DNA of 64,000 nucleotides from Tumebacillus avium (GTDB lineage: Bacteria > Bacillota > Bacilli > Tumebacillales > Tumebacillaceae): the NCBI RefSeq assembly GCF_002162355.1, contig NZ_CP021434.1, forward strand, positions 3,402,001 to 3,466,000. Direction: 5' to 3'. The first letter of the stretch is position 1. Each line of letters opens with the position of its first letter. The notes below the pieces were generated by a model. It was not told the origin of the DNA. It worked only from the letters and a program-made list of their open reading frames with translations, and searched no databases. Shown here piece by piece: positions 43,749 to 51,666 of the stretch. The position numbers and the translations under genes are program-made.

Positions 43749-44113
43749 CCCGCTCCCGCAAACAGACCGGCGCCTTAGGCGAGCAGATCGCCAGCGACTG
43801 GCTCCTCCGGCAAGGCTGCGAGCTGATCGTCCGCAACTGGCGCTGCCAGGAAGGCGAGCTCGACATCATCGCCGCAGAAGGCGACACCCTCCTGTTCCTC
43901 GAAGTCCGCACCCGGACGACCTCAGGGCGCTTCGGCACCGCCGAAGAATCGGTCGACTGGCGCAAACAGCGCCAAGTCCGCCACCTCGCTGCCCGCTATC
44001 TTTCCACCACCCAGCACCCGTTCCGCCGTTTCCGCTTCGACGTCATCGTCGTCTACCTGCATCGTCACTCTGCAGAAGTTCTGAACATCCGCCAGATACG
44101 AAACGCTTTTTAA
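43745..44113 (+). CDS. YraN family endonuclease-like protein (UPF0102)
   Basis: A 122-aa protein of the YraN family, a restriction-endonuclease-like fold without proven substrate. GALGEQIASDWLLRQGCEL, then the motif GELDIIAAEGDTLLFLEVRTR with the Asp and ExR-type residues of the PD-(D/E)XK core. ATG overlapping the FlhB-like gene. Commonly found beside rnhB. Confidence 0.9.
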   Translation: MTRSRKQTGALGEQIASDWLLRQGCELIVRNWRCQEGELDIIAAEGDTLLFLEVRTRTTSGRFGTAEESVDWRKQRQVRHLAARYLSTTQHPFRRFRFDVIVVYLHRHSAEVLNIRQIRNAF

Positions 44114-44172
44114 AACCATACTGCCTGTGGTATCATGGGGTGAGAAAGATAGACGTAGGAGGATACATACTC

Positions 44173-44400
44173 ATGTTTACCACCCTTATCGCGATCGGTA
44201 CGTTTGTACTCGGTCTTGTACTCGGCGCCATCGGCGGTGTTTACTACCTCAAGAACAAGATGACCAACATGCAGATGTCCGACAAAGAGATCCAGACGAT
44301 GGCCCGCTCCATGGGCATGAACCTCAACCAAAAGCAACTGATGCAGGTGTCCAAGCGCATGCAGTCTGCTAACAACAACAAGACCAAGAAGAAAAAATAA
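44173..44400 (+). CDS. YneF family small membrane protein (UPF0154)
   Basis: A 75-aa protein with one N-terminal helix (LIAIGTFVLGLVLGAIGGVYYL, about 5-26) and a cytoplasmic helical tail ending in KKKK. The MSDKEIQTMARSMGMNLNQKQ segment is the UPF0154 signature. ATG at 44173 after TAGGAGG. Function unknown; conserved in Bacillota. Confidence 0.88.
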   Translation: MFTTLIAIGTFVLGLVLGAIGGVYYLKNKMTNMQMSDKEIQTMARSMGMNLNQKQLMQVSKRMQSANNNKTKKKK

Positions 44401-44407
44401 GCACACA

Positions 44408-44440
44408 AAAAGAGAGGGCAGAGATGCCCTCTCTTTTTTC
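44408..44440 (+). terminator. Terminator after yneF
   Basis: AAAAGAGAGGGCA (GAGA) TGCCCTCTCTTTT followed by further T. Confidence 0.88.
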
Positions 44441-44453
44441 ATACCTGCGGGAA

Positions 44454-44804
44454 TTACCAGAACAACAAGCTGGATAGTGCGAGGATCGACAGGAACGGGA
44501 CGAAGAATGCAGCCGGATTGTAACCGTAGCCATATCCATAGCCGCGTCCAAAACCACCTCCAAAACCACGTCCATAACCGCCATACCCTCCATAGAAAAC
44601 ATGATCAGCGTTTATGTCGGAAGCAGAGGATTCAAGCGTGCGAAACAAGTTCTCTTTTTCACCGGAGGCCATGCCGACCGGACGCAGATAAAGCCCTTTG
44701 CTGTTAACCCGCTCCACTACGCCGCGATGCTGACCGTTTGGCGTTTGGACGTGCACCATTTTACCAACGTACTGTTTGCAGTTTCCTGCGTGATAACGGC
44801 ACAT
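44454..44804 (-). CDS. Gly/Tyr-rich protein, possible coat or surface protein
   Basis: A 116-aa protein with three parts: an N-terminal small beta-like region (about 1-45, with CRYHAGNCKQYVGKMVHV and a GVVERV strand, two Cys), a linker, a Gly/Tyr repeat (about 70-95, GGYGGYGRGF-type), and a hydrophobic end (FFVPFLSILALSSLLFW). Strong AAAGGAGG on the minus strand supports translation. Such composition is common in spore coat and exosporium-like proteins, but I recognise no named family; the assignment is a guess. Confidence 0.6.
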   Translation of the reverse strand: MCRYHAGNCKQYVGKMVHVQTPNGQHRGVVERVNSKGLYLRPVGMASGEKENLFRTLESSASDINADHVFYGGYGGYGRGFGGGFGRGYGYGYGYNPAAFFVPFLSILALSSLLFW

Positions 44805-44942
44805 AAGGAAAACCTCCTTTCGTTTTGGTCTTTATCAGCATATGTACAAAAAGGGTACAGGCTCACGGCGCATGCGGAGGACAAACCAAAGATAGACGGC
44901 TCACCTGCTGCATACACATGGAAGGAGAAGGAGGCGAGCGTC

Positions 44943-45440
44943 ATGAAAATGGGGTCTCCCCTGTGGAAGTTTCGCTACCAGACCCGCCGCAATCCGTGGT
45001 TGATCTTGATTCCGCTGCTGCTGGCGATCATCCTGTTCGCCGCAAGCTGCGCCTTGATCGGCGGGGGAGAGGAGAGCGAAACGAAAACGGTCGGCCAGTC
45101 GGTCGTTGACGGCTGGCTGTATGGAGGTTTCGATTCGTCAGGCAACCTGATCTTCCGCCAAGGAGATCAGGTTGTGCTGTTGCCCCAAGGCAGCAAGGAA
45201 GTCAAATTAAACGGCGAGACGGTGCGCATCCAAAGCGCCACGCCAAACACGCTGGAACTGCAAACTGATGCCACATCCGCTGCAACGCCCTTCACGGTGC
45301 CGGCCGCCGTCTGGTGGGCGCTGGGGACGGGTGTGTTTGGTTATGTGCTCGGCAGACTGCATCCAACCAAACCATCAGCGTCCGCATTGCCGGCCCGTCC
45401 GTCCATCCCGCGATGGAAGCCGCGCCGCTGGTCGCGTTAA
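44943..45440 (+). CDS. Hypothetical two-helix membrane protein
   Basis: A 165-aa protein with hydrophobic helices at about 20-40 (PWLILIPLLLAIILFAASC) and 120-140 (VPAAVWWALGTGVFGYVLG). Between them lies a small extracytoplasmic beta-rich region (SGNLIFRQGDQVVLLPQGSKEVKLNG, shown in part as motif). The C-terminus is Pro/Arg-rich. A Cys at the end of the first helix is not in a lipobox. ATG at 44943 after GAAGGAGG. No family recognised. Confidence 0.65.
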   Translation: MKMGSPLWKFRYQTRRNPWLILIPLLLAIILFAASCALIGGGEESETKTVGQSVVDGWLYGGFDSSGNLIFRQGDQVVLLPQGSKEVKLNGETVRIQSATPNTLELQTDATSAATPFTVPAAVWWALGTGVFGYVLGRLHPTKPSASALPARPSIPRWKPRRWSR

Positions 45441-45554
45441 AATATGGAAATTGTGTCGAAAAGTATATTTCAACAGAATTGAATATTCATTGAATTTCAA
45501 CAATAAGATCCCTAGTGTAACAAATTTATTGTGAAAAACAGGGAGGAATTTGAA

Positions 45555-46748
45555 ATGAAGAAAACGATCGCCGTGATGTCGGCCGTCGCAGTACTGGCCA
45601 TGCTGGCTCCGGCAGGTGTGTCCGCTGCAACGACCCAAGCTCCGCAAAACACTGCTACTGCAGAAGCAGCAGCAGCACCGGACCGCATTTTGGTAAAATT
45701 CACGCCGGGCGCTGCCGCAGCAGAAAAAGCAAACGTTCACGCCGCGCTGGGCGGGAAAGACCTTGGCAAACTGGGCCAAGGCAAATCCGACTGGACGCTG
45801 GTCGAAGTTCCTTTTGGCAAAGCTTCGGAGATGAAAGCTAAATATGCGAAAAACCCGAACGTCGAACTTGCAGAGCTCGACTATGTATATACGACAACTG
45901 CACTGCCGAACGATCCGCTGATCGGCAGCCAATGGCATCATACCAATGTGCAATCGGCAGCAGCTTGGGGCGTAGTGACCGGGTCGAACCGCACGATCGC
46001 AATCATCGACACCGGGATTGACCTCGACCACGCGGACCTCGCTGGCAAACTGGTAGCGGGCGCATCGTTTGTCGACCGCGTTTCTTCCGCCAACGACGAC
46101 AACGGCCACGGCACGCACTGTGCAGGGATCGCTGCGGGCATCGGCAACAACGGCGTGGGCATCTCCGGGATGGACCAAACGGCGAAACTGATGCCGGTAA
46201 AAGTCCTGAACAAGCGCGGTTCCGGTTACACCTCCGACATCGTGGACGGCGTGTACTTCGCAGTCGACAACGGGGCGGACGTTCTGTCGATGTCGCTGGG
46301 CGGCGGCGGAGCAACACAAGCGTTCCAAGACGCGATCAACTACGCTTGGAACAATAACCGCATCGTAGTTGCAGCAGCAGGCAACAGCGGCGTGTCCACC
46401 CCGTCCTACCCGGCGGCGTACAACAACGTGGTATCGGTTGCGGCGACCGACGCGAATGACAACAGAACCTCCTGGTCGAACTACGGTTCCTCCTGGGTAG
46501 ATGTGGCAGCGCCGGGCAACTCGATCTACTCGACCTACTACAACGGCGGGTACACCACCATGTCGGGCACTTCGATGGCAACTCCGCTCGTTGCCGGCCT
46601 GTTCGCACTGACCTGGGGCAAGAAGCCGACTGCCACTAACTCCGCAGTCGTCAACCGTGTCCTGACCACCGCTGACAGCACCGCAGGCACCGGCAGCGCG
46701 TACCAGTATGGCCGTGTGAACGCGTTTAACGCAGTCAACGGATTCTAA
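45555..46748 (+). CDS. Secreted subtilisin-family serine protease (S8)
   Basis: A 397-aa pre-pro-protease. Signal peptide 1-24 (MKKTIAVMSA ... VSA), propeptide to about 115 (DRILVKFTPG ...), then the mature enzyme. The triad is complete: Asp in IDTGIDLDHADL (about 151), His in NGHGTHCAGI (about 184), Ser in SGTSMATPLVAG (about 339), with oxyanion Asn in AAAGNSGV. It ends soon after the catalytic Ser, like thermitase-type enzymes. ATG follows AGGGAGGA. Confidence 0.95.
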   Translation: MKKTIAVMSAVAVLAMLAPAGVSAATTQAPQNTATAEAAAAPDRILVKFTPGAAAAEKANVHAALGGKDLGKLGQGKSDWTLVEVPFGKASEMKAKYAKNPNVELAELDYVYTTTALPNDPLIGSQWHHTNVQSAAAWGVVTGSNRTIAIIDTGIDLDHADLAGKLVAGASFVDRVSSANDDNGHGTHCAGIAAGIGNNGVGISGMDQTAKLMPVKVLNKRGSGYTSDIVDGVYFAVDNGADVLSMSLGGGGATQAFQDAINYAWNNNRIVVAAAGNSGVSTPSYPAAYNNVVSVAATDANDNRTSWSNYGSSWVDVAAPGNSIYSTYYNGGYTTMSGTSMATPLVAGLFALTWGKKPTATNSAVVNRVLTTADSTAGTGSAYQYGRVNAFNAVNGF

Positions 46749-46762
46749 TCGCATTTAGACGG

Positions 46763-46800
46763 AAAAAGACCGCAGGCCACTATGGCGTGCGGTCTTTTTT
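46763..46800 (+). terminator. Terminator after the subtilisin gene
   Basis: AAAAAGACCGCA / TGCGGTCTTTTTT around a 13-base loop, with T run. TGGTATACT just after it (46800-46808) looks like an extended -10 for the next gene. Confidence 0.82.
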
Positions 46801-46844
46801 GGTATACTGGAGATGGACAATCTATGGAGCAGGAGAGAAGCAGA

Positions 46845-47240
46845 ATGAAATTTACTGGGGACCGCAATTGGATGTTCATCGCCATTGCTGCCGTATCACC
46901 GTACATCTGGATCAACAATGCCATTCAGAAAACCGACCCGCTCACCGTGTCGATCGCGGCCGGTTTCAGCGTGCTGGCGGTGATGCTGCTCGTGTTTTTG
47001 CTGCGCAAACAATACATCGAAGTCAACCACAACCGGATCTTGCTGCAAAGCATGTTCAAGCGCCGCGAGTTCGCCCCTGACGACCTGCAGAAGATCGTCG
47101 TCGAAGAGCATGTCATCACCGCCTTCGACAGCAAAGGCAAACCGCAGCACTTGATGATCCCGCTGAAAAAAGAGCAGCTCAAAGAACTGAAAGATGCGGT
47201 CAAGGCGTTTTGCAAACGCAACAAAATTCCATTGCAATAA
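46845..47240 (+). CDS. Hypothetical membrane protein with PH-like soluble domain
   Basis: A 131-aa protein: two N-terminal transmembrane helices (about 9-24 and 34-56) and a cytoplasmic part (about 60-131) with short strands (YIEVNHNRILLQSMFKRREF) and an amphipathic C-terminal helix. This layout is typical of small bacterial PH-domain membrane proteins. ATG at 46845 seven bases after AGGAGAG. Function unknown. Confidence 0.68.
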   Translation: MKFTGDRNWMFIAIAAVSPYIWINNAIQKTDPLTVSIAAGFSVLAVMLLVFLLRKQYIEVNHNRILLQSMFKRREFAPDDLQKIVVEEHVITAFDSKGKPQHLMIPLKKEQLKELKDAVKAFCKRNKIPLQ

Positions 47241-47248
47241 CCAGCCCG

Positions 47249-47277
47249 GCCCGTTCGCAAATGAACGGGCTTTTTTA
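47249..47277. terminator. Terminator between the PH-like and MOSC genes
   Basis: GCCCGTTC / GAACGGGC stem, then six T; located between convergent genes. Confidence 0.82.
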
Positions 47278-47282
47278 TTGCT

Positions 47283-48008
47283 CTAACGATTGATTTCTAA
47301 TAAGTTCGCCTCATCGCCAACATTTATTTCACCATGACATTCAACTTTCGCCCAAACACCAAAGATGCCGCCATGATGATCAGCCAGGGTTTTGAGTACC
47401 CGAGCATCCTGTTTTACTTCTTCTTGTGCATTGTTCACCATGACACACCTCTGGAGCGGTGCAACTACTCTCAAGATTGCTGTCGGCCCGATCTTGATTG
47501 GCCGGTTGATCCAATCACTTTCGGGAAAGCCGGTTGCTTCTGTATCAAGCAAAAGGTTTGCTCGAAAACGACGCGGGTCTACCGGCTCATCTAACTCTTG
47601 ACTCAACTTATGTATTGCAGACGTCGTAATGATACTGATCGGCCCCTCGTCAAAATGAGAGATGGAATCTTCTCGTGTTAAGGCTGCCTGTATTCCTAGC
47701 GACTCACTCAACGCCTCATTGAAAGTGTGATCTTCAACTCGATAATCAGTTCCATCAGGCATCGTTACAATCAGATCAGCCCCAACGTACCTGGCTCTAT
47801 AATTGAACAGCCCTTTCATGAGTTGAAAACGGCGTGTTGTTTTTCCACTGCCAAACTTTCCGTCCGAGTTTTTGATTGCCCACAACCTGTCACCAAAGAG
47901 ACCGCGATGATCAATCGAAACCGATGATAAAGACTCCCCTAAAATTGATTTGACAGGATACCTGCGGATTTCCTTGACCGTCCCTGCAAACTCATACTTA
48001 AAATCCAT
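47283..48008 (-). CDS. MOSC domain protein
   Basis: A 241-aa protein with an N-terminal MOSC beta-barrel (AGTVKEIRRYPVKSILGE) and a C-terminal MOSC domain with the conserved Cys in PLQRCVMVN. MOSC proteins handle sulfur or bind molybdenum cofactor (YiiM, mARC relatives). ATG at 48008 after GGGGGTG; the frame is open further upstream. The gene is visibly richer in A/T than its neighbours, which suggests acquisition by transfer. No reductase partner is adjacent. Confidence 0.85.
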   Translation of the reverse strand: MDFKYEFAGTVKEIRRYPVKSILGESLSSVSIDHRGLFGDRLWAIKNSDGKFGSGKTTRRFQLMKGLFNYRARYVGADLIVTMPDGTDYRVEDHTFNEALSESLGIQAALTREDSISHFDEGPISIITTSAIHKLSQELDEPVDPRRFRANLLLDTEATGFPESDWINRPIKIGPTAILRVVAPLQRCVMVNNAQEEVKQDARVLKTLADHHGGIFGVWAKVECHGEINVGDEANLLEINR

Positions 48009-48079
48009 CGTTACACCCCCGTGTATTTCAAAATAACATATCAGTCTATTCCTGACAAAGAAGAAGGAATACCCCCGTT

Positions 48080-49615
48080 TCACTCGCCCCAGAACTTCCG
48101 GTCGAGTCCCCGGTATTGGATGGCTTCCGCGACTTGGGCAACATCTAACTGTTCACAGCCATCCAGATCGGCGATCGTGCGGGCGACTTTTAAAATGCGG
48201 TCGTAGGCGCGGGCGGAGAGGCCGAGCTGCTCGAAGGTGTCTTCGAGGAGGGACTCGGCTTCGGGGGTGAGGCGGCAATGGAGACGGAGGTCGCGAGAGG
48301 TCATGGCGGCATTCCAGGGGAAGGGTCGGTCTTGCAGGCGGGATTGCTGAAGGGCGCGGGCTGCGGTTACCCGCTCGCGGATCTGGGCGGAGGTTTCTTC
48401 GCGGGCATCGCTTTTGATGTCATGGTATTTGACGCGGGGAACTTCGATGTGCAGGTCGATCCGGTCGAGCAGCGGGCCGGAGATTTTGCTGCGATAACGG
48501 GTGATCTGCAGCGGCGTGCACGTGCACGGCTTGTAATCCGACCCGTAATACCCGCACGGACAAGGATTCATCGCCGCAGCCAGCAAAAAGCGGCTCGGGA
48601 ACGTATACGTCGCCTGCGTCCTGGCGATCGTCACCTTCGCATCTTCCAGCGGTTGGCGCAGCACTTCCAGGACCGATTTTTTAAACTCCGGCAGCTCGTC
48701 CAAAAACAGCACGCCCCCATGCGCCAACGTCACTTCGCCGGGCTTGGGAATCGTTCCGCCGCCGATCAGCCCCCCGTCGGAGATCGTGTGATGCGGAGAG
48801 CGGTACGGTCGCGCATGCAGCATCGTCCCGCCCTGGGCCAAGAGCCCCGACACGCTGTACACCTGCGTCACTTCCAGCGACTCTGCTGCCGTGAGCGGGG
48901 GCAGGATCGTCGGCAGCCGCCGCGCCAGCATCGTCTTGCCGCTGCCCGGCGGTCCGATCAAAATCACATTATGCGATCCGGCCGCCGCGATCTCCAGCGC
49001 CCGTTTCACGTGCGGCTGCCCTTTGATCTCGGAAAAGTCATCTTCGCCGCTCCCGCCGTATTCTGCCGTCACCGAACTGTCCGGTTCGTACGGCAGAATC
49101 TCCCGTTTGCCGTTCAAAAACGCATACGCTTCCTGAAGCGACCTTGCCGCATAGACTCGCAACCCGCCCACCAAGGCCGCTTCCCGGGCGTTCTCCAGAG
49201 CGACGAGCAGTTGTTTCACGCCTTGCTCCTGAGCGGCCAGCGCCAAGGACAGCATGCCGCGCACCGGGCGCAACGTGCCGTCCAGCGCCAGTTCGGCAAC
49301 GGCTGCCATCCCCTCAGGCAGAGGCTTGTGCATCATTCCGCCGGCCGCCAAGATGCCAAGCGCCAGGCACAGGTCGTATCCTGCCCCTTCTTTGCGCAGG
49401 CCGGCCGGGGCCAGATTGGCCGTGATCCGCTGAAGCGGAAAATCAAACCCGCTGTTGCGCAGCGCCGCCCGCACCCGATCTTTTGCCTCACGGACCGAAC
49501 TGTCGGGCAGCCCGACCAGATCAAAACTCGGCAGACCGTTCGCCAAATCCACTTCCACCTGCACGATGATCCCTTGCAGGCCATACAAAGCAATCCCTGT
49601 CATTTGAGCGTACAT
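48080..49615 (-). CDS. YifB/ComM family Mg-chelatase-like AAA+ ATPase
   Basis: A 511-aa protein with an N-terminal Lon-like domain (GLPSFDLVGLPDSSVREAKDR), Walker A LIGPPGSGKTMLARRLP (about 216-232), Walker B VLFLDELPEF and the C-terminal Mg-chelatase domain. ComM of this family is a branch-migration helicase in natural transformation. CPCGYYGSDYKPCTC is the Cys cluster seen in the family. ATG on minus after GGGGAGGA. dprA, another transformation gene, lies about 8 kb away. Confidence 0.93.
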   Translation of the reverse strand: MYAQMTGIALYGLQGIIVQVEVDLANGLPSFDLVGLPDSSVREAKDRVRAALRNSGFDFPLQRITANLAPAGLRKEGAGYDLCLALGILAAGGMMHKPLPEGMAAVAELALDGTLRPVRGMLSLALAAQEQGVKQLLVALENAREAALVGGLRVYAARSLQEAYAFLNGKREILPYEPDSSVTAEYGGSGEDDFSEIKGQPHVKRALEIAAAGSHNVILIGPPGSGKTMLARRLPTILPPLTAAESLEVTQVYSVSGLLAQGGTMLHARPYRSPHHTISDGGLIGGGTIPKPGEVTLAHGGVLFLDELPEFKKSVLEVLRQPLEDAKVTIARTQATYTFPSRFLLAAAMNPCPCGYYGSDYKPCTCTPLQITRYRSKISGPLLDRIDLHIEVPRVKYHDIKSDAREETSAQIRERVTAARALQQSRLQDRPFPWNAAMTSRDLRLHCRLTPEAESLLEDTFEQLGLSARAYDRILKVARTIADLDGCEQLDVAQVAEAIQYRGLDRKFWGE

Positions 49616-49797
49616 GAACAGAAATCCTCCCCAATATGCGATTTTTAGACAGCATTCGATAAAAATTTGATTTTACTTAGTTCAGGATTGGTATCTTTTG
49701 CATACAATAAAGCAAGGTCACAAAATAGTACGAAAAATGATTCTAAACAAATTATGAATATGGCCTTGGTTTTACTGATCTTTTCAGATGTTTGGTC

Positions 49798-49803
49798 TAT
49801 AAT
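49798..49803 (+). promoter_or_regulatory. -10 box in an AT-rich intergenic region
   Basis: TATAAT at 49798-49803 before the small Cys-rich gene; the -35 region (ACTGAT) is poor. The 228 bases from 49616 are strikingly AT-rich and hold no other convincing feature. Confidence 0.4.
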
Positions 49804-49843
49804 AAAGAAGTTGGAATGAATGATGAGAAGGAGGTGAAAGGGG

Positions 49844-49975
49844 TTGGAATTTGTGTGCCTCGAATGCGGAGGTTTCTTCGAGGGAGACGAAATCCGCCGA
49901 TCCAAGAATCGTTGTGAGTCATGTGAGGATGTTACTTCTGATGACGAACAAGGAGAGTGTCATGGATACCGTTGA
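49844..49975 (+). CDS. 43-aa Cys-rich zinc-ribbon-like protein
   Basis: TTG start six to seven bases after AGGAGGTGA. The peptide has CLECG near the start and CESCE in the middle, a CxxC...CxxC spacing of 16 residues typical of a small zinc ribbon, then an acidic tail with one more Cys (ECHGYR). Not a known family to me. A strong ribosome site supports it. Confidence 0.65.
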   Translation: MEFVCLECGGFFEGDEIRRSKNRCESCEDVTSDDEQGECHGYR

Positions 49976-49990
49976 CCGAAAGAAACCGAG

Positions 49991-50030
49991 CTAAACGCCC
50001 CCGTTCGTGCAAACGATGGGGGCGTTTAGC
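49991..50030 (+). terminator. Stem-loop after the Cys-rich gene
   Basis: CTAAACGCCCCC / GGGGGCGTTTAG, a perfect 12-bp stem, inner CGT/ACG pair. No T run beyond TTT, so termination efficiency is uncertain. Confidence 0.6.
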
Positions 50031-50087
50031 ATGTTCGGCCTTTACATATCCTATAGGCGTCCATCCTAAACAAGAGGAGGCGTTGAG

Positions 50088-50303
50088 ATGATTTCCGTGC
50101 AACTGTATCATGATCAATATGCCAAGATGAGCCATGACAAGTCCCTGCACCATTTCTTTCCGAAGAACAGCGCGGTGATGGAATGCAAGATGACGGAAAG
50201 CGAATTTGACGAATTCCTCAAGGAAAACGACATGATCACCATCCGGCACCATCTCAAGACTTATCAGGACGGTCAGGTCTGCGGAGAATTTGACGTTCTC
50301 TAG
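50088..50303 (+). CDS. Hypothetical 71-aa protein
   Basis: ATG after GAGGAGGCG. Soluble, rich in His, Met, Asp and Glu (LYHDQYAKMSHDKSLHHFF; MTESEFDEFLKENDMI). No transmembrane helix or recognised motif. It stands alone between two stem-loops and a convergent gene. Confidence 0.6.
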   Translation: MISVQLYHDQYAKMSHDKSLHHFFPKNSAVMECKMTESEFDEFLKENDMITIRHHLKTYQDGQVCGEFDVL

Positions 50304-50320
50304 ACCGTTATGAACTTACT

Positions 50321-50740
50321 TTATCGTGATCTGACGTTCGACCAGTTGGTGAACTGCTTGAGTTGAGCCAGCAGTTCGGTATGCCAGGTCTCGTCGCCGA
50401 GTGACTTCGCCATGTTGATCATGTCGAGCAGCGAGTCGATTTGCTCAGGCAGAACGCGCCGTCCTGTGCGGTGACGTTCGTCCTCGGGGTAGGCCGAGAG
50501 CACCCGATCAATTTTGTCCGACCCGATCGCTTCCTGCAGGGAGGCGATTTTGACACCATCCGTTTCCGCATGGTGTGCCAGCATGATGAAATCCAGCTCC
50601 AACTCGGGGGCGAGATGACTTTTATGACAGGTAGGGCAGACGAGCATTGGCACGTCATGAATCAGCACTCCGCCTTCGGAGTATACGCTTCTCATGATGG
50701 CGTTCATCGTCAGCCCGCAACAAAGCGTATCCTTTGACAC
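50321..50740 (-). CDS. YgiT-type zinc finger protein
   Basis: A 139-aa protein. N-terminal zinc-finger-like part has LCCG and, about 28 residues later, CPTC, with the strand VPMLVCPTCHKS between; this matches YgiT/MqsA-type zinc fingers. The rest is helical (LAAH/LDFIMLAHHAE ...). GTG at 50740 is preceded by AAGGGGGAAA. No helix-turn-helix or partner toxin is visible, so it is not evidently an MqsA antitoxin. Confidence 0.68.
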   Translation of the reverse strand: MSKDTLCCGLTMNAIMRSVYSEGGVLIHDVPMLVCPTCHKSHLAPELELDFIMLAHHAETDGVKIASLQEAIGSDKIDRVLSAYPEDERHRTGRRVLPEQIDSLLDMINMAKSLGDETWHTELLAQLKQFTNWSNVRSR

Positions 50741-50795
50741 AGGCGTTTCCCCCTTACGTAGTGCAACCAAAAGCGATTTGCTTTTAGGGTATCAC

Positions 50796-50821
50796 AAAAC
50801 CCCCTGCAACGGGGGTTTTTT
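50796..50821. terminator. Bidirectional terminator
   Basis: AAAACCCCC (TGCAAC) GGGGGTTTT flanked by A and T runs. On the minus strand it ends the 51596-50820 pair. Confidence 0.8.
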
Positions 50822-51149
50822 ACGTCTTTGTAATCTTGCTCACGACCAGCGACGCGCTGTCCGGAATTTCGTTGCGATATTGATCGATGTAACCAAGCGC
50901 ATCCGCTTCCGTTGCACCCGGCACCGTCACTTGCGCTTGCACAACGATCTGCGTGCCGTCTTCCGTAAACCGGCTGCCGAGGATCTTTCCGTGCTCCACA
51001 TAGGCCGGCACAACCTGCAGCAGCTTGTGCAGATATCCGTCGCCTTTGGCTAACTGATCTTCTTCATATTCATTGTTGGCGAGGATCTTCGTCGTGATGA
51101 ATTTGCGGATTTTGTACTCCAGCACCAGCGTATGCCCATGACGTACCAT
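50820..51149 (-). CDS. Hypothetical protein downstream of the SUOX-like gene
   Basis: A 109-aa protein, soluble, alpha/beta (MVRHGHTLVLEYKIRKF; a helix DQLAKGDGYLHKLLQVV; strands GTQIVVQAQVTVPG). Its ATG is three bases after the stop of the upstream gene and its GGAAGAG site lies inside that gene, so the two are co-translated. No family recognised. Confidence 0.65.
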   Translation of the reverse strand: MVRHGHTLVLEYKIRKFITTKILANNEYEEDQLAKGDGYLHKLLQVVPAYVEHGKILGSRFTEDGTQIVVQAQVTVPGATEADALGYIDQYRNEIPDSASLVVSKITKT

Positions 51150-51152
51150 GTG

Positions 51153-51596
51153 CTACAGCTCTTCCGGCGATACGGTGTTTCTAAACCCAAACTCCGCCTT
51201 TTGCCCGGGGTCTGTTTGGACAAATTCGATCTTCACCACCGATTTGACATTCAGGCATTCGCTGTGGCCGTCCGGCACGAGGAGGCGCACAGGGAAACCT
51301 TTTTTCAACGGCTTGTCCTCTTGTTGAAACAGCAGGTAGGCATTTTGTAAGTCAGCTTTAGGCAGGACAGCTTGAAAATCGTCGCTAGCGTGAAAAACGG
51401 CGTGTGTGCTTTCCGCCAGCGGCTGTATTATTTCGAGAAGCGAAGAAACTGGGGTCGCAATTCCCGTGAAGCTTGGTACAATAGGGGTAACGTCAAGGAG
51501 CGGACCTAATTTTCCGCTGATAAAGTCAGAATATTCCAAGTCAAGTTCACGTTCAACAAGACCGCGGACTACCACATGAAAAGCATCTTGTGCCAC
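51153..51596 (-). CDS. Mini sulfite-oxidase-fold (molybdopterin-binding-like) protein
   Basis: A 147-aa protein resembling the second half of the oxidoreductase molybdopterin-binding (SUOX) domain: HAVFHASDDFQAVLPKADL, then LLFQQEDKPLKKGFPVRLLV and VKSVVKIEFV match the family run D-G-F ... L-P ... N-G-x-P-L ... G-x-P-x-R-L-V-V-P ... V-K-x-I. The region that should hold the Mo-ligating Cys is replaced by PSFTGIATPV. GTG at 51596 lies nine bases after AGGAGTGA; earlier in-frame starts lack a site. It may bind a pterin or act structurally. Confidence 0.7.
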   Translation of the reverse strand: MAQDAFHVVVRGLVERELDLEYSDFISGKLGPLLDVTPIVPSFTGIATPVSSLLEIIQPLAESTHAVFHASDDFQAVLPKADLQNAYLLFQQEDKPLKKGFPVRLLVPDGHSECLNVKSVVKIEFVQTDPGQKAEFGFRNTVSPEEL

Positions 51597-51666
51597 CTGA
51601 AATTTCACTCCTGTTCTGTAGTAGGTGTCTTGAGGTGATTGTACATCACAGAAAGAAGGAAAGTCC

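Noticed and set aside
48278..49648. A 456-codon plus-strand frame opposite yifB
   Set aside because: Arg/Gln-rich shadow of the YifB gene, which has intact Walker motifs on the minus strand.
49645..49905. An 86-codon minus-strand frame in the AT-rich gap after yifB
   Set aside because: No ribosome site, and it overlaps the better-supported 43-aa zinc-ribbon gene on the plus strand.
50321..50740. MqsA-type antitoxin of a toxin-antitoxin pair
   Set aside because: The zinc-finger part is suggestive, but there is no helix-turn-helix and no adjacent toxin-sized gene.
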